Made by a program: the position numbers and the translations under genes. Positions 35,678 to 44,002 of a DNA stretch of 64,000 nt are shown here, in pieces. Positions within the stretch are counted from its first letter, which is position 1, and each line of letters begins with the position of its first letter. The stretch spans positions 1 to 64,000 of the forward strand of contig NZ_JABRWJ010000015.1 of NCBI RefSeq assembly GCF_013266755.1. Direction: 5' to 3'. A model generated the notes under the pieces. That model saw nothing but the letters and a program-made list of their open reading frames with translations. It was not told the DNA's origin and searched no databases. Origin of the DNA: Pseudaquabacterium terrae. GTDB taxonomy: Bacteria; Pseudomonadota; Gammaproteobacteria; Burkholderiales; Burkholderiaceae_C.

Positions 35678-36823
35678 TCACATCTGCGCGAAGGCCTGCG
35701 CGAGGTCGTCGCACAGGTCGCCGGCATCTTCGAGGCCGACGTGCAGGCGCACCAGCCGTCCTTCGTCGGGAAGCGTTGTCAGGCCGCGCAGGTGGTGCGG
35801 CACGGCGGGCAGCACCAGGCTTTCGAAACCGCCCCAGCTGGTGCCGAGCGAGAACAGCTGCAGTCCATCGACGAGGCGCGCGAATTGCGCTTCGCTGCAC
35901 GGCTGCAGCTCGATGCTGAATGGTCCGCCGGCGCCGCTGAACTGCTGCCGCCACAGCGCGTGGCCTGGATCCGACTCGAGCGCAGGGTACAAGACACGAC
36001 GGACCTCGGGTCGCGTCTGCAGCCAGTGCGCGACCGCCAAGGCCGTTTCCTGATGACGCCGCATGCGCACGGCCAGCGTGCGCAGCCCGCGCAGCGCCAT
36101 CCAGCAGGCGTCGGGCGTCGCATGCGTGCCGCTGCGGTCGCAGTAGGAGCGCACGGGCGCCATCGCGTCGTGCGTGCCGGTGATCAGGCCGAGCAGGCCG
36201 TCCGAATGCCCGCCGATGAACTTGGTCGCCGCATGGATCGACAGGCTGATGCCGAGCGCATGCGGTCGAAAGAACACCGGCGTGCCCCAGGTCGAATCGC
36301 AAGCCACCGGAATGCCGCGCGCGGACGCTGCGGCGCAGATCGCACGCAGGTCGAGCATCTGCATCGTCAGCGAGGCCGGCGTCTCGACGCAGACCAGGCT
36401 GGTCGTGCTGCGCAGCCGGTGCGTGATGTCCTCGTCGTGCGCGAAGGTCTCGATCAGCGTTCCAGCGCGGGCCAGCTCGGTCTCGGCGTACGTCCGCGCC
36501 GGACCGTAGAGGCCGGCGCACAGCAGCAGGTGACGCCCCGGGCCGGCATGCGCCGCGAGCACGGCGGTGAGCGCCGCGAGTCCGCTGGCCGTGGCGATGC
36601 AGGCCTCGGTGCCTTCGAGCGCGGCCATCGTGCGCTGCAGCTCGAACGTCGTCGCGGTGCCGGAACGGCCGTAGCGCGGCGCATCGAAGAGCCGCCCGTG
36701 TTGCGCCTGCTTGTAGGCCGCGAGGCGGTCGAAGACGATGGTCGATGCGCGCACGATCGGCGGGTTGACGGCGGCGGCGGCCGTCTCGCGGCCGAGGTGG
36801 ACGAGGGCGGTGTCGGTGTGCAT
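35678..36823 (-). CDS. Cys/Met metabolism PLP enzyme, cystathionine beta-lyase-like
   Basis: The 381-residue protein starts MHTDTALVHLGRE. It has the PLP fold type I pattern of the MetC/MetB family: RYGRSGTATTFELQ near 48, ATASGLAALTAVL near 75, VETPASLTMQMLDL, DSTWGTPVFFRPHALG, and SIHAATKFIGGHSD with the PLP lysine near 200. The C-terminal SLGTSWGGFESL is typical of cystathionine beta-lyases. It likely makes homocysteine from cystathionine, though a gamma-lyase-type activity is not excluded. The frame extends to 36970, but the shorter start fits the family. It ends 6 bp from the convergent uvrA-like gene. Confidence 0.85.
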   Translation of the reverse strand: MHTDTALVHLGRETAAAAVNPPIVRASTIVFDRLAAYKQAQHGRLFDAPRYGRSGTATTFELQRTMAALEGTEACIATASGLAALTAVLAAHAGPGRHLLLCAGLYGPARTYAETELARAGTLIETFAHDEDITHRLRSTTSLVCVETPASLTMQMLDLRAICAAASARGIPVACDSTWGTPVFFRPHALGISLSIHAATKFIGGHSDGLLGLITGTHDAMAPVRSYCDRSGTHATPDACWMALRGLRTLAVRMRRHQETALAVAHWLQTRPEVRRVLYPALESDPGHALWRQQFSGAGGPFSIELQPCSEAQFARLVDGLQLFSLGTSWGGFESLVLPAVPHHLRGLTTLPDEGRLVRLHVGLEDAGDLCDDLAQAFAQM

Positions 36824-36914
36824 GCGGCGATACTGCCGCGGCATGTCGACGATCGAACGCCAGAAAGCATCGCCGAAGCGCCAAGCCGCCGCAGCGCCTT
36901 CGCCCGGCGCGGGC

Positions 36915-37342
36915 TTCGCTGTGCTGGCCCGAACGCATGCACGCGGCACGCTGCTGCCGTTCGAGGCCAACGGCGACGCAACGCTGCAACGCCTGGCCGC
37001 GCGGCTGCTGCTGCACGCGCTGCGCGAGACGCCGGCACTGGCCAGCGATCTGCGCGAAGCCGCGCTGGCAGGCGACGCTCGCCGATTGCGCGGCGCTGGC
37101 GGCGATGTCCGAGCGCAGCTTCAGCCGCCATTTCAGCGCCGAGCTCGGCATGAGCTTTCGCGCGTGGCGGCAGCGCGCGCGCATCGTCGGCTCGCTCGAC
37201 GCGCTGAGCGCGGGACGCGGGACGCTCGGTCAAGCAGATCGCGCACCGGCTCGGCTTCGGCAGTGCGGCGGCGTACACCGCGGCCTTCCGCGCGCTGCTG
37301 CACGCGACGCCGCGCGAATTCCGTCAGACGTCGAGCTCGTAG
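36915..37342 (+). pseudogene. AraC-family regulator, twice frameshifted
   Basis: AraC-type sequence is spread over three frames. GTLLPFEANGDATLQRLAARL lies in one; from about 37075 a second frame reads LADCAALAAMSERSFSRHFSAEL (first helix-turn-helix), and from 37222 a third reads SVKQIAHRLGFGS...ALLHATPREFRQT (second helix-turn-helix), stopping at 37342. The second shift is caused by a 7-bp tandem duplication at 37210-37223. Removing one copy restores SAGRSVKQIAHRLG exactly. The first shift near 37074 cannot be reconstructed. The N-terminal ligand domain is largely missing, so it is a decayed regulator, divergent from the PLP-enzyme gene that it may once have controlled. Confidence 0.75.
37210..37223. 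repeat. 7-bp tandem duplication
   Basis: GCGGGAC occurs twice in a row. The extra copy shifts the AraC reading frame by one base. Confidence 0.9.
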
Positions 37343-37563
37343 ACCTCGGCTGCGGCGCGCGCCGTCGGCGTGCTGCCGGCGAGCGCGCGGTCCCACTCGG
37401 GTGCGCCGGCGCTGCGGGTCGGCGCCAGGCCGGTGGTCATCACTGCAATCTCTTCCGTCCCGGCGTCGAACTCGGCGACGCGAACGCGCGCGGCGGTGAA
37501 CAGCATCGCGGTGCTGGCACCGTCGCTGTCGATGATCACCAGGAACCTCGCGGGCGCTTGCAT
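37324..37563 (-). CDS. Small hypothetical protein (79 aa)
   Basis: The 79-residue protein begins MQAPARFLVIIDSDGASTAM. A GGAGAGAG ribosome site stands directly in front of the ATG at 37563, which favours a real gene. It has a short beta-alpha pattern and no cysteine or membrane segment. No family was recognised. Its 3' end overlaps the tail of the AraC pseudogene on the other strand. The longer frame around it is a shadow of the eptA gene. It is 73 bp upstream (plus-strand order) of the eptA stop and on the same strand. Confidence 0.55.
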   Translation of the reverse strand: MQAPARFLVIIDSDGASTAMLFTAARVRVAEFDAGTEEIAVMTTGLAPTRSAGAPEWDRALAGSTPTARAAAEVYELDV

Positions 37564-37636
37564 GCTCTCTCCGGCGTCGGGTGTGCGCCGAGTGTGCCGC
37601 AAGTTTCGCGCCGCCATGCTGTCGCCGGCGTGCCGT

Positions 37637-39289
37637 TCAGGGCTGGCGGCAGGCGCGGTAGAAGTCGCGCTCGGGCCGGTAGGCGCTGGTCTGCACGTCG
37701 AGCAAGCCGAGCACCGAGTGGAAATAGTGCTCGTGGCCGAGCCGCTCGTCGCGGCGTTGCTGCAGGCAGCCGGCGGCCACGCCGCTGCGTCGCGCGAAGG
37801 CGGGCGAGAACCAGCTGATCCAGGCGACGTGCTTCTGCACGTCCGGCGCGACGGCGTACGGCAGGCCATGCAGGTAGAGGTTGTGCTCGCCCAGCGATTC
37901 GCCGTGGTCGGCGACGTAGAGCAGCGCGCTGTCGGCGGCCTCGCCGCGGGCCTGCAGCCAGCGGATCGTCGCGGCCAGGAAGCGGTCGGTGTAGGCGATG
38001 CTGTTGTCGTAGGCATTGACCAGCGCCGGGTGCTCGCAGTCCTGCAGCGCCACGCTGCGGCACTCCGGCTGGAAGTGCTTGGCGTCGGGCGGCGAGCGCC
38101 GGTGATAGGCCGGGCCGTGGCTGCCCATCTGGTGCAGCACCAGCACCGTGCCGCGCGCGCGGCGCTCGACCGGCAGCGCGGCCAGGCGCTTGTCGAGCCC
38201 GTCGAGCAGGATCTCGTCGAGGCACTCGCCGTCGGGGCACAGCGTCGGGTGCCGCAGCGCGCTGGTGTTGACGTTCGGCACGCGGTCGCACACCCCTTTG
38301 CAGCCGGCCTGGTTGTCCAGCCACAGCACCGCCAGGCCGGCGTGCTGCAGCACGTCGACGAGCGTGTCGTGGTCGGCGTCGCGGCTGTCGAATTCCTCGC
38401 GCGCGAGGTGCGAGAACATGCAGGGCACCGACGCGGCGGTGCTGGTGCCGCAGGACCAGGCATTGCGCTGGCTGGTGACGTCCAGCGCGGCCAGCGCCGG
38501 CGTCGTCGGGCGCGCATAGCCGTTGAGCGCGAAGTGGTCAGCGCGCGCGGTCTCGCCGAGCACCAGCACGAGCAGCGGTGCGCGGTCGGTGCGGCCGGCC
38601 AGTGCTGCGATGCGCGCATCGGTGCCCAGCGGCTGGCGCGTGGTCGCCTGCGCCGGCCGGCCGACGCCGAGCTTGGCCAGCGCCTGCAGGCTGTTGAGCG
38701 GGTTGACCAGGTGCCGCAGCTCGCGGTGCCCGCGCGACAGCGCCGCCAGCGGCTGGTAGGCCGCCAGCACGGTGCCCACCAGAACGGCCAGCGCGCCGGC
38801 GAACAGCAGCAGGTTGGCGCGCAGCCGGCCCGGCCAGCGTCCCCAGTCGACCGGCGCGCGCACGATCCACCAGGCCGGAACGATGCCGAGCAAAGTGAGC
38901 GTCAGCAGCAGGCGCCCGCTCAGCAGGTCGCGCGCTTCGTGCAGGTCGGTCTGCAGCACGTTGGCCAGCATCGTGCTGTCGATGACGATGCCGTAGGCCC
39001 ACATGAAATGGCTGCCGGCGGCGGCGGCCAGCAGCAGCAGCGCGAGCGCGGGCTTCAGCGACCGGCGCCAGGCGAACGGCGCGAGCACCAGCGCCAGCGC
39101 CGCGCCGATCGCCAGCGCGACGCCGGCAGCCAACGCCGCACCGCGCCAGCCATCGAGCGCGCCCAGCCGGTGCAACGCACGCCACAGCGCCAGGTTGCCG
39201 GCGCTGGCCATCCATAGGCAGCCCAGCAGGGCCAGCGTGATCGGCGACCAGCCGTGCCGGCCGGGGCTGCGTGCGCGGTCGCTCAGCAT
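37637..39289 (-). CDS. eptA: Phosphoethanolamine-lipid A transferase (EptA/MCR family)
   Basis: The 550-residue inner-membrane enzyme has five hydrophobic segments in the first ~190 residues, then a periplasmic sulfatase-fold domain. The metal and nucleophile motifs are clear: LVLGETARADHFALNGY, SCGTSTAASVPCMFS (nucleophile Thr near 280), LWLDNQAGCKGVC, HQMGSHGPAYHRR and VADHGESLGEHNLYLHG. Six or more cysteines match the family disulfides. The enzyme adds phosphoethanolamine to lipid A and lowers binding of polymyxin-type peptides. The ATG at 39289 overlaps the PAP2 gene by seven bases. The two form an operon divergent from a PmrAB-like pair. Confidence 0.93.
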   Translation of the reverse strand: MLSDRARSPGRHGWSPITLALLGCLWMASAGNLALWRALHRLGALDGWRGAALAAGVALAIGAALALVLAPFAWRRSLKPALALLLLAAAAGSHFMWAYGIVIDSTMLANVLQTDLHEARDLLSGRLLLTLTLLGIVPAWWIVRAPVDWGRWPGRLRANLLLFAGALAVLVGTVLAAYQPLAALSRGHRELRHLVNPLNSLQALAKLGVGRPAQATTRQPLGTDARIAALAGRTDRAPLLVLVLGETARADHFALNGYARPTTPALAALDVTSQRNAWSCGTSTAASVPCMFSHLAREEFDSRDADHDTLVDVLQHAGLAVLWLDNQAGCKGVCDRVPNVNTSALRHPTLCPDGECLDEILLDGLDKRLAALPVERRARGTVLVLHQMGSHGPAYHRRSPPDAKHFQPECRSVALQDCEHPALVNAYDNSIAYTDRFLAATIRWLQARGEAADSALLYVADHGESLGEHNLYLHGLPYAVAPDVQKHVAWISWFSPAFARRSGVAAGCLQQRRDERLGHEHYFHSVLGLLDVQTSAYRPERDFYRACRQP

Positions 39290-39966
39290 GGGACCGGCGA
39301 CGCGGCGGTGGTCCGCCGATACAACAGATCGGCGCAGCCGGCGATGACCCAGCACAGCCAGCCGCTCCACAGCGTGTGGCTCATGAAGTGCGCCCCGCGC
39401 CATTGCTGCGCCAGTCCGAAGACCAGGCCGGCCAGCAGCGCCGCGGCGAACCAGGCGCGGGCCAGCGCCGGCTGGTCGGTCCGAAACACGAAATAGCCGC
39501 CGAAAAAGCAGAAGCCGGCGCTGGCGTGGCCGGCCGGGAAGCAGTGGCCGCTGCCGCCGTCCGAGTGCAGGAAGCCGATCCAATGGTCGACCCGCTGCGC
39601 CACGCCGCCGAAGTCGGCCAGGTCCCAGGGGCAGCTGGTCGCGTTCAGGCCCTTCGGCAGCGCGACCGCCAGCGCGGCGGCGAGGGGCGTGGCCGCCAGC
39701 TGCATGCGGCGCGCGCTGTCCAGCTGCCGCAGCGGGCCGACGGGCCACCATACGCCCAGTGACAGCGCCAGCACCAGCGCCCACGAGACGCGCCGGCCGC
39801 CTTCGTGCAGCAGCGAGGTCAACAGCCAGTGTTCGCGCCAGGCGAATCCCAGCGGGCCGCCGGCCAGTCCGGCCACCAGCCGGTCGCCGCCGCTGGCCTC
39901 CCAGGCCAGCAGCAGCGGGATCGACAGGGCGGCCGTGGCCACCGAGGGGAAAGGGCGTGCTTGCAT
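39283..39966 (-). CDS. PAP2-family lipid phosphatase
   Basis: The 227-residue membrane protein has about six hydrophobic helices. PAP2 motifs are present: SGHCFPAGHASAG near 140 for the central P-(S/A)-G-H element, and WRGAHFMSHTLWSG near 192 for the R...H element. KGLNATSCPWDL takes the place of the usual K-x6-RP motif, as in the PAP2 branch found beside eptA. It probably dephosphorylates lipid A or undecaprenyl diphosphate, making sites for phosphoethanolamine or recycling carrier. It is the first gene of the eptA operon, read from the PmrA-box intergenic region. Confidence 0.88.
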   Translation of the reverse strand: MQARPFPSVATAALSIPLLLAWEASGGDRLVAGLAGGPLGFAWREHWLLTSLLHEGGRRVSWALVLALSLGVWWPVGPLRQLDSARRMQLAATPLAAALAVALPKGLNATSCPWDLADFGGVAQRVDHWIGFLHSDGGSGHCFPAGHASAGFCFFGGYFVFRTDQPALARAWFAAALLAGLVFGLAQQWRGAHFMSHTLWSGWLCWVIAGCADLLYRRTTAASPVPC

Positions 39967-39990
39967 CGGCGCGCAAGGTAGGCCCGGCCG

Positions 39991-40007
39991 CTTAAGACAG
40001 GCTTAAG
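39991..40007. promoter_or_regulatory. PmrA box between divergent operons
   Basis: CTTAAG-N5-CTTAAG is a perfect match to the known PmrA/BasR direct-repeat consensus YTTAAK-N5-YTTAAK. It is central in the 67-bp gap between the PAP2-eptA operon and the response-regulator gene, so one site may serve both directions. Confidence 0.85.
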
Positions 40008-40033
40008 CGCCGCGCCGCGCGGACAATCGCTGC

Positions 40034-40711
40034 ATGCGGGTCTTGGTGGTCGAGGACGACGACGGCATTGCCGAGGGCTTGCGTGCTCATCTGCGCCAGC
40101 AGGGCTGCGCGGTCGACCGCTGCGCGACGCTGGCGCAGGGCTGGGCCGCGCTGCAGGCCGAGGCGTTCGACCTGCTGCTGCTGGACCTGGGCCTGCCCGA
40201 CGGCGATGGCAGCACGCTGCTGCAGCGGCTGCGCCGCAGCCCGCCCGGCGGCCTGCCGGACCCGCAGCTGCCGGTGCTGGTGATGACCGCACGTGATGCG
40301 GTGGCCGCGCGCATCGCGGCGCTCGATCTCGGCGCCGACGACTACGTCACCAAGCCGTTCGACCGCGACGAGCTGGCCGCGCGCATGCGGGCGCTGCGCC
40401 GCCGTGCCGCCGGCCGGGCGCTGCCCGGCCTGCACATCGGCGACACCGTGCTCGAGCCGGCGACGCGCACCGCGCAGCGGGCCGGCCGGCCGGTCGAGCT
40501 GTCGGCGCGCGAGTTCGACGTGCTGCTGGCACTGGCCGAGGTGCGGCCGCGCGTGCTGTCGCGCCAGCAGCTCGAGGCGCGGCTGTACGACTGGGACAGC
40601 GGCCCCGACAGCAACGCGATCGAGGTGCACGTGCACCGGCTGCGCCGCAAGCTCGGCGAGGGCGTGATCCGCACGCTGCGCGGCGTCGGCTACTTCGTGC
40701 CCGCCGAATGA
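40034..40711 (+). CDS. pmrA: OmpR-family response regulator, PmrA-like
   Basis: The 225-residue protein has an N-terminal receiver (VLVVEDDDG at 3-11, LLLLDLGLPDGDG with the phospho-Asp near 51, LVMTARD, DDYVTKPFDRDEL) and a C-terminal OmpR winged helix (LSAREFDVLLAL, SNAIEVHVHRLRRKLG, IRTLRGVGY). It is the partner of the kinase that begins at 40708 by a four-base overlap. The PmrA box 26 bp upstream and the divergent eptA operon support a PmrA (BasR) role in lipid A modification. A QseB-like regulator is the main alternative. Confidence 0.85.
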   Translation: MRVLVVEDDDGIAEGLRAHLRQQGCAVDRCATLAQGWAALQAEAFDLLLLDLGLPDGDGSTLLQRLRRSPPGGLPDPQLPVLVMTARDAVAARIAALDLGADDYVTKPFDRDELAARMRALRRRAAGRALPGLHIGDTVLEPATRTAQRAGRPVELSAREFDVLLALAEVRPRVLSRQQLEARLYDWDSGPDSNAIEVHVHRLRRKLGEGVIRTLRGVGYFVPAE

Positions 40712-42057
40712 CGATGCGCGCACCGCGCACGCTGCTGGGCCGGCTGCTCGCCTGGGCGATCGGCGCCTTCGTGCTGGTCTGGATCGGCTTTGCGCTGATC
40801 GGCTTCGCGACCGGACAGCACGAAGCCGACGAACTGACCGACGGGCACCTGGCGAGCGTCGCCGCTTTGCTGCTGAGCCAGACCAGCAACCAGTTCGACG
40901 AGGTGCGCGAGCCGCTGGTCGGCATCGACGGCGGCGGCTCGTCGATGCGCGATCACGACTACCAGCGCTCGATGAGCGTTGTCGTGTGGGATGCGCAGGG
41001 TCGCGTGATCAGCCGCACCGGCGATGCGCCGGCGCCGCCCTTCGAGGTCGGCGAAGGCTTCGCCAACCTGTCGCTGGGCACGCCGGCCAGCGAGTGGCGC
41101 ACCTTCACGCGCTGGAAGCACGACCGCAGCCGGCGCGTGATGGTGCTGCTGAGCATGGCCGAGCGCGACGACCTGGCCTGGGACATCGGCACCCAGGTGA
41201 TCGAGCCGGGCTGGTGGTTCCTGCCGGTCCTGACGCTGGTGCTGGGCCTGGCGATCCGGCGCGGCCTGGAGCCGTTGAACGCGCTGTCGCAACAGGTGCA
41301 TGCGCTCGACGTGCAGCGCGCGACGCCGCTGGCCCCCGCCGAGCGCCCGCACGAGCTCGCAGCGCTGGCCGACGCGATCAACACGCTGGTGGCGCGCTAC
41401 CACGCGGCGCTGGGCCGCGAACAGCAGCTGGCGAGCGAGCTGGCGCATGAGCTGCGCACGCCGCTGGCGTCGTTGAGCCTGCATGCGGGTGCGCTGCGCG
41501 GCGCGATGGCTGAGCCCGAGCGGCAGGAGTCGTTGCAGCGCATCGAGCACGACGCGCTGCGCGCCGGGCAGTTGCTGACCGAGCTGCTGGCATTGGCCCG
41601 CGCCAGCCGCGCGGAGCTGGCCGAAGCCGCGGCGCCGCTCGACCTGGCCGCGCTGGCGCGGCGGGTGGTCGCCGAGTACGGCCAGGCAGCGCTCGACAGC
41701 GGCCACGAGCTCGGCGTCGCCGCGCCGGCGGCGTGGACCATCGACGGGCATGCGCTGCTGCTCGAGATGGCCTTGCGCAACCTGATCGACAACGCGCTCG
41801 CGCACACGCCGCGCGGCAGCCGCGTCGAGGTGCAGCTCGATGCCGCGGCCGGCTGGCTGCAGGTGTGCGACGACGGCGCGCACCAGCCGCCGGACGCGCC
41901 GCCGGCCGCCACGGGCACGCATGCGCTCGGGCTCGGGCTCGGGCACCGCGTGGTCGAGAAGATCGCCGCGATCCATGGCGGATCGTTCGCGGCCGTGCCA
42001 CCGCCGCCCGGCTTCGGCACCTGCTATCGCTTCCGTTTCGCGGCCGCCTCGGCCTAG
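40708..42057 (+). CDS. pmrB: Sensor histidine kinase, PmrB-like
   Basis: The 449-residue kinase has a membrane helix near 12-32, a periplasmic domain of about 130 residues and a second helix near 170-190. HisKA follows (ELAHELRTPLASL, His near 247), then the ATPase domain (NLIDNALAHTP, HALGLGLGHRVVEK). The G1 box is degenerate: CDDGAHQPPD replaces D-x-G-x-G. Related PmrB/QseC kinases of Betaproteobacteria show similar loss. It phosphorylates the PmrA-like regulator encoded just upstream and probably responds to cationic peptides, iron or low pH, but the sensing motif is not recognisable. Confidence 0.85.
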   Translation: MTMRAPRTLLGRLLAWAIGAFVLVWIGFALIGFATGQHEADELTDGHLASVAALLLSQTSNQFDEVREPLVGIDGGGSSMRDHDYQRSMSVVVWDAQGRVISRTGDAPAPPFEVGEGFANLSLGTPASEWRTFTRWKHDRSRRVMVLLSMAERDDLAWDIGTQVIEPGWWFLPVLTLVLGLAIRRGLEPLNALSQQVHALDVQRATPLAPAERPHELAALADAINTLVARYHAALGREQQLASELAHELRTPLASLSLHAGALRGAMAEPERQESLQRIEHDALRAGQLLTELLALARASRAELAEAAAPLDLAALARRVVAEYGQAALDSGHELGVAAPAAWTIDGHALLLEMALRNLIDNALAHTPRGSRVEVQLDAAAGWLQVCDDGAHQPPDAPPAATGTHALGLGLGHRVVEKIAAIHGGSFAAVPPPPGFGTCYRFRFAAASA

Positions 42058-42077
42058 GATGTCGGCCCCGCGCCGCG

Positions 42078-42680
42078 CTACATCAGCAGCGTCGACCCCG
42101 GCGCCAGCGGCAGCTCGCCGCCGGCATCCCGTGCGGCGCGCGCCAGGTCGCCGTTCAGGCCCATCAGGCTGATCGCGCGGTTCTGCATCGTCGCGGCATC
42201 GTCGTGGTCGCCGCAGCGCTCGAGCACGTCGCTGATGCGCAGCAGCACCTTGACTTCCCACTGCGCGTCGCTGGTCTGGCCGGCCAGGCTGGCGGCCTCG
42301 AAGGCATGGTCACGCGCACGCTCGAGCGCATTGCGCATGACCTGGGGATCGTCCTCGCCGGCGGCCTGCGCGGCTTCAGCGATCGCGCAGGTGACCTCGG
42401 ACAGCTCGCAGACCAGGTCGACGCGCGCGTCGGTGCCCGGCACCAGCACGGTCCAGCGCAGCGACTGCATCAGGTAGTCCTCGGCCGCACCGAACGCGCC
42501 GAGCGCCTTCAGGCAGCGTGCGACCTGCGCCAGCGCGTTGCTGACGTCGGCCGGTCGGCCGCGCAGCTCGGCGGCGTCGAGCGCGCGCATCGCGAGCGTC
42601 AGCGCCTGGCGCGCAAAACCTTCGGGCAGACCGCGCTCGGCGCGATCCTTCAGGGCGGCGAGGGAACGGTCGGACTTCAT
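42078..42680 (-). CDS. TPR-like hypothetical protein
   Basis: The 200-residue helical protein is rich in alanine, with repeating helix pairs (VSNALAQVARCLKALG, EVKVLLRISDVLERCGDHDDAATMQNRAI) like tetratricopeptide repeats. No signal or membrane segment is seen. The start MKSDRSLAALKDRAE at 42680 is chosen over the longer frame. It is convergent with the PmrB-like gene, 20 bp away, and 111 bp behind another TPR protein on the same strand that it resembles in style, so the two may act together as a scaffold. The function is unknown. Confidence 0.6.
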   Translation of the reverse strand: MKSDRSLAALKDRAERGLPEGFARQALTLAMRALDAAELRGRPADVSNALAQVARCLKALGAFGAAEDYLMQSLRWTVLVPGTDARVDLVCELSEVTCAIAEAAQAAGEDDPQVMRNALERARDHAFEAASLAGQTSDAQWEVKVLLRISDVLERCGDHDDAATMQNRAISLMGLNGDLARAARDAGGELPLAPGSTLLM

Positions 42681-42791
42681 GGGATTCGATGCTAGGCGTG
42701 CCGCCGGCCGCTGCCTTCCCCGCAAGCCCGGGGGAGCGGGGGCGGGGATTCGTGACCGGCATCACGCCGGGGGGTGGGCGCCCGGCGGCGT

Positions 42792-43943
42792 TCAGCCGCG
42801 CTGCAGCGGCATCGGCGCGCTGGCGAACGGCGCCGGCGCCGAGGCGAGCGCCAGGTCGATGTCCTGCCGGTTGACCATCAGCCGGGCTTGCGCGCGCGCC
42901 TGCAGCGACAGCCGCTGCATCTCCATTGCGTGGTAGGCCTCGAAGTGCTTCAGCGCCGGCTCGAACTGGCCGAGCGCCTTGTACGACTGGTGCAGCGCGC
43001 GGTGCACGCGCATGCGCGTGATCGCGTGGTCGTGCTGGCGTAGGCCTTCGAGCGTTGCCTGCAGCTCGGTCAGCGCATCGGCGTGCCGGCCCTGCATCAT
43101 GCGCAGCTCGCCGAGGTTGTAGCGCGTGCGCAGCTCGACGGCGCGGTAGCCGCGCTCGCGCGCCAGTTCGATCGTGCCCTGCAGCAGCGTCTCGCCGGCG
43201 TCGAACTCGCCGAGCAGCGACAGGATCTCGCCGAGGTTGCCGCGCACGACGCCCTGGCGATAGGCATCGGCGCCGCGATCGACCAGCAGCAAGACCGCCT
43301 CGGCGTGCACGCGGCTGCGCTGCAGGAAGGCATGCGCGCTGGCGTTCTCGCCGCGCTGGCTCAGCAGGTGATAGGCGCCGATGCCGGTCGCGGCCAGGTT
43401 GTTCAGCGCCATCATCTCGGCGCCTTCGTCACCCACCTGGCGGGCCTGCTGCAACGCGCTGAGCAGGTATTGCTCGCCGCGCTCGGGGTCGCCCAGCCGC
43501 TCGTGGCAGATGCCGAGCCGGTTCAGCGCCTCGATCTCGCGCGCGGGCAGGCGATGACGGCGCGCCAGGTCGAAGGCGGCGGCGGCGTGGCGCAAGGCTT
43601 CCTCGTACAGGCCCAACTCGGTGAAGGCGGTGGCGATCAGGCAGTGGGTTTCGCAGCTCGGGCCGGGATCGGCCAGCTGCTGCCACAGCACCAGCGCGCG
43701 GCGGGCGGTGAGCGCGGCGTCCTCGAACAGGCCGAGCCGCCATTGATGGGTGGCCAGCAGGTGGAAGGCGCGGGCCAGCTCGGCGGCCGGCAGCGACTGC
43801 AGCTGCGCCCGCTCGATCGCCAGCTGGGCTTCATCGGCACCTTGCGCGTGCCGCCCTTCGGCCAGCGCCCGTATCGACGCCTGCAGCCGGTCTGCGAACT
43901 CGGCATCGCTGGTAGGTTGGGGCGGTAAGGCTGTCTCGGTCAT
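42792..43943 (-). CDS. TPR-repeat protein
   Basis: The 383-residue protein starts MTETALPPQPT. It consists of about seven TPR pairs (ELARAFHLLATHQWRLGLFEDAAL, AFTELGLYEEALRHAAAAFDLA and VRGNLGEILSLLGEFDAGE, quoted in part). Similar arrays occur at the N-terminus of betaproteobacterial diguanylate cyclases, where a GGDEF domain follows. Here the protein ends after the array (YHAMEMQRLSLQARAQ...), so it either lost that domain or works alone. It is soluble and probably mediates protein-protein contacts. The function is unknown. Confidence 0.75.
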   Translation of the reverse strand: MTETALPPQPTSDAEFADRLQASIRALAEGRHAQGADEAQLAIERAQLQSLPAAELARAFHLLATHQWRLGLFEDAALTARRALVLWQQLADPGPSCETHCLIATAFTELGLYEEALRHAAAAFDLARRHRLPAREIEALNRLGICHERLGDPERGEQYLLSALQQARQVGDEGAEMMALNNLAATGIGAYHLLSQRGENASAHAFLQRSRVHAEAVLLLVDRGADAYRQGVVRGNLGEILSLLGEFDAGETLLQGTIELARERGYRAVELRTRYNLGELRMMQGRHADALTELQATLEGLRQHDHAITRMRVHRALHQSYKALGQFEPALKHFEAYHAMEMQRLSLQARAQARLMVNRQDIDLALASAPAPFASAPMPLQRG

Positions 43944-44002
43944 CGGGCGCGCCGATTGCGAGGCCGCATTGTCGCGCTGCGGCGCCGGCCGCGCCAAGCT
44001 CG

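Noticed and set aside
42721..42790. GC-rich G-run stretch as a terminator or CRISPR-like repeat
   Set aside because: No repeat unit or stable symmetrical stem was found. No CRISPR array is present anywhere in the window.
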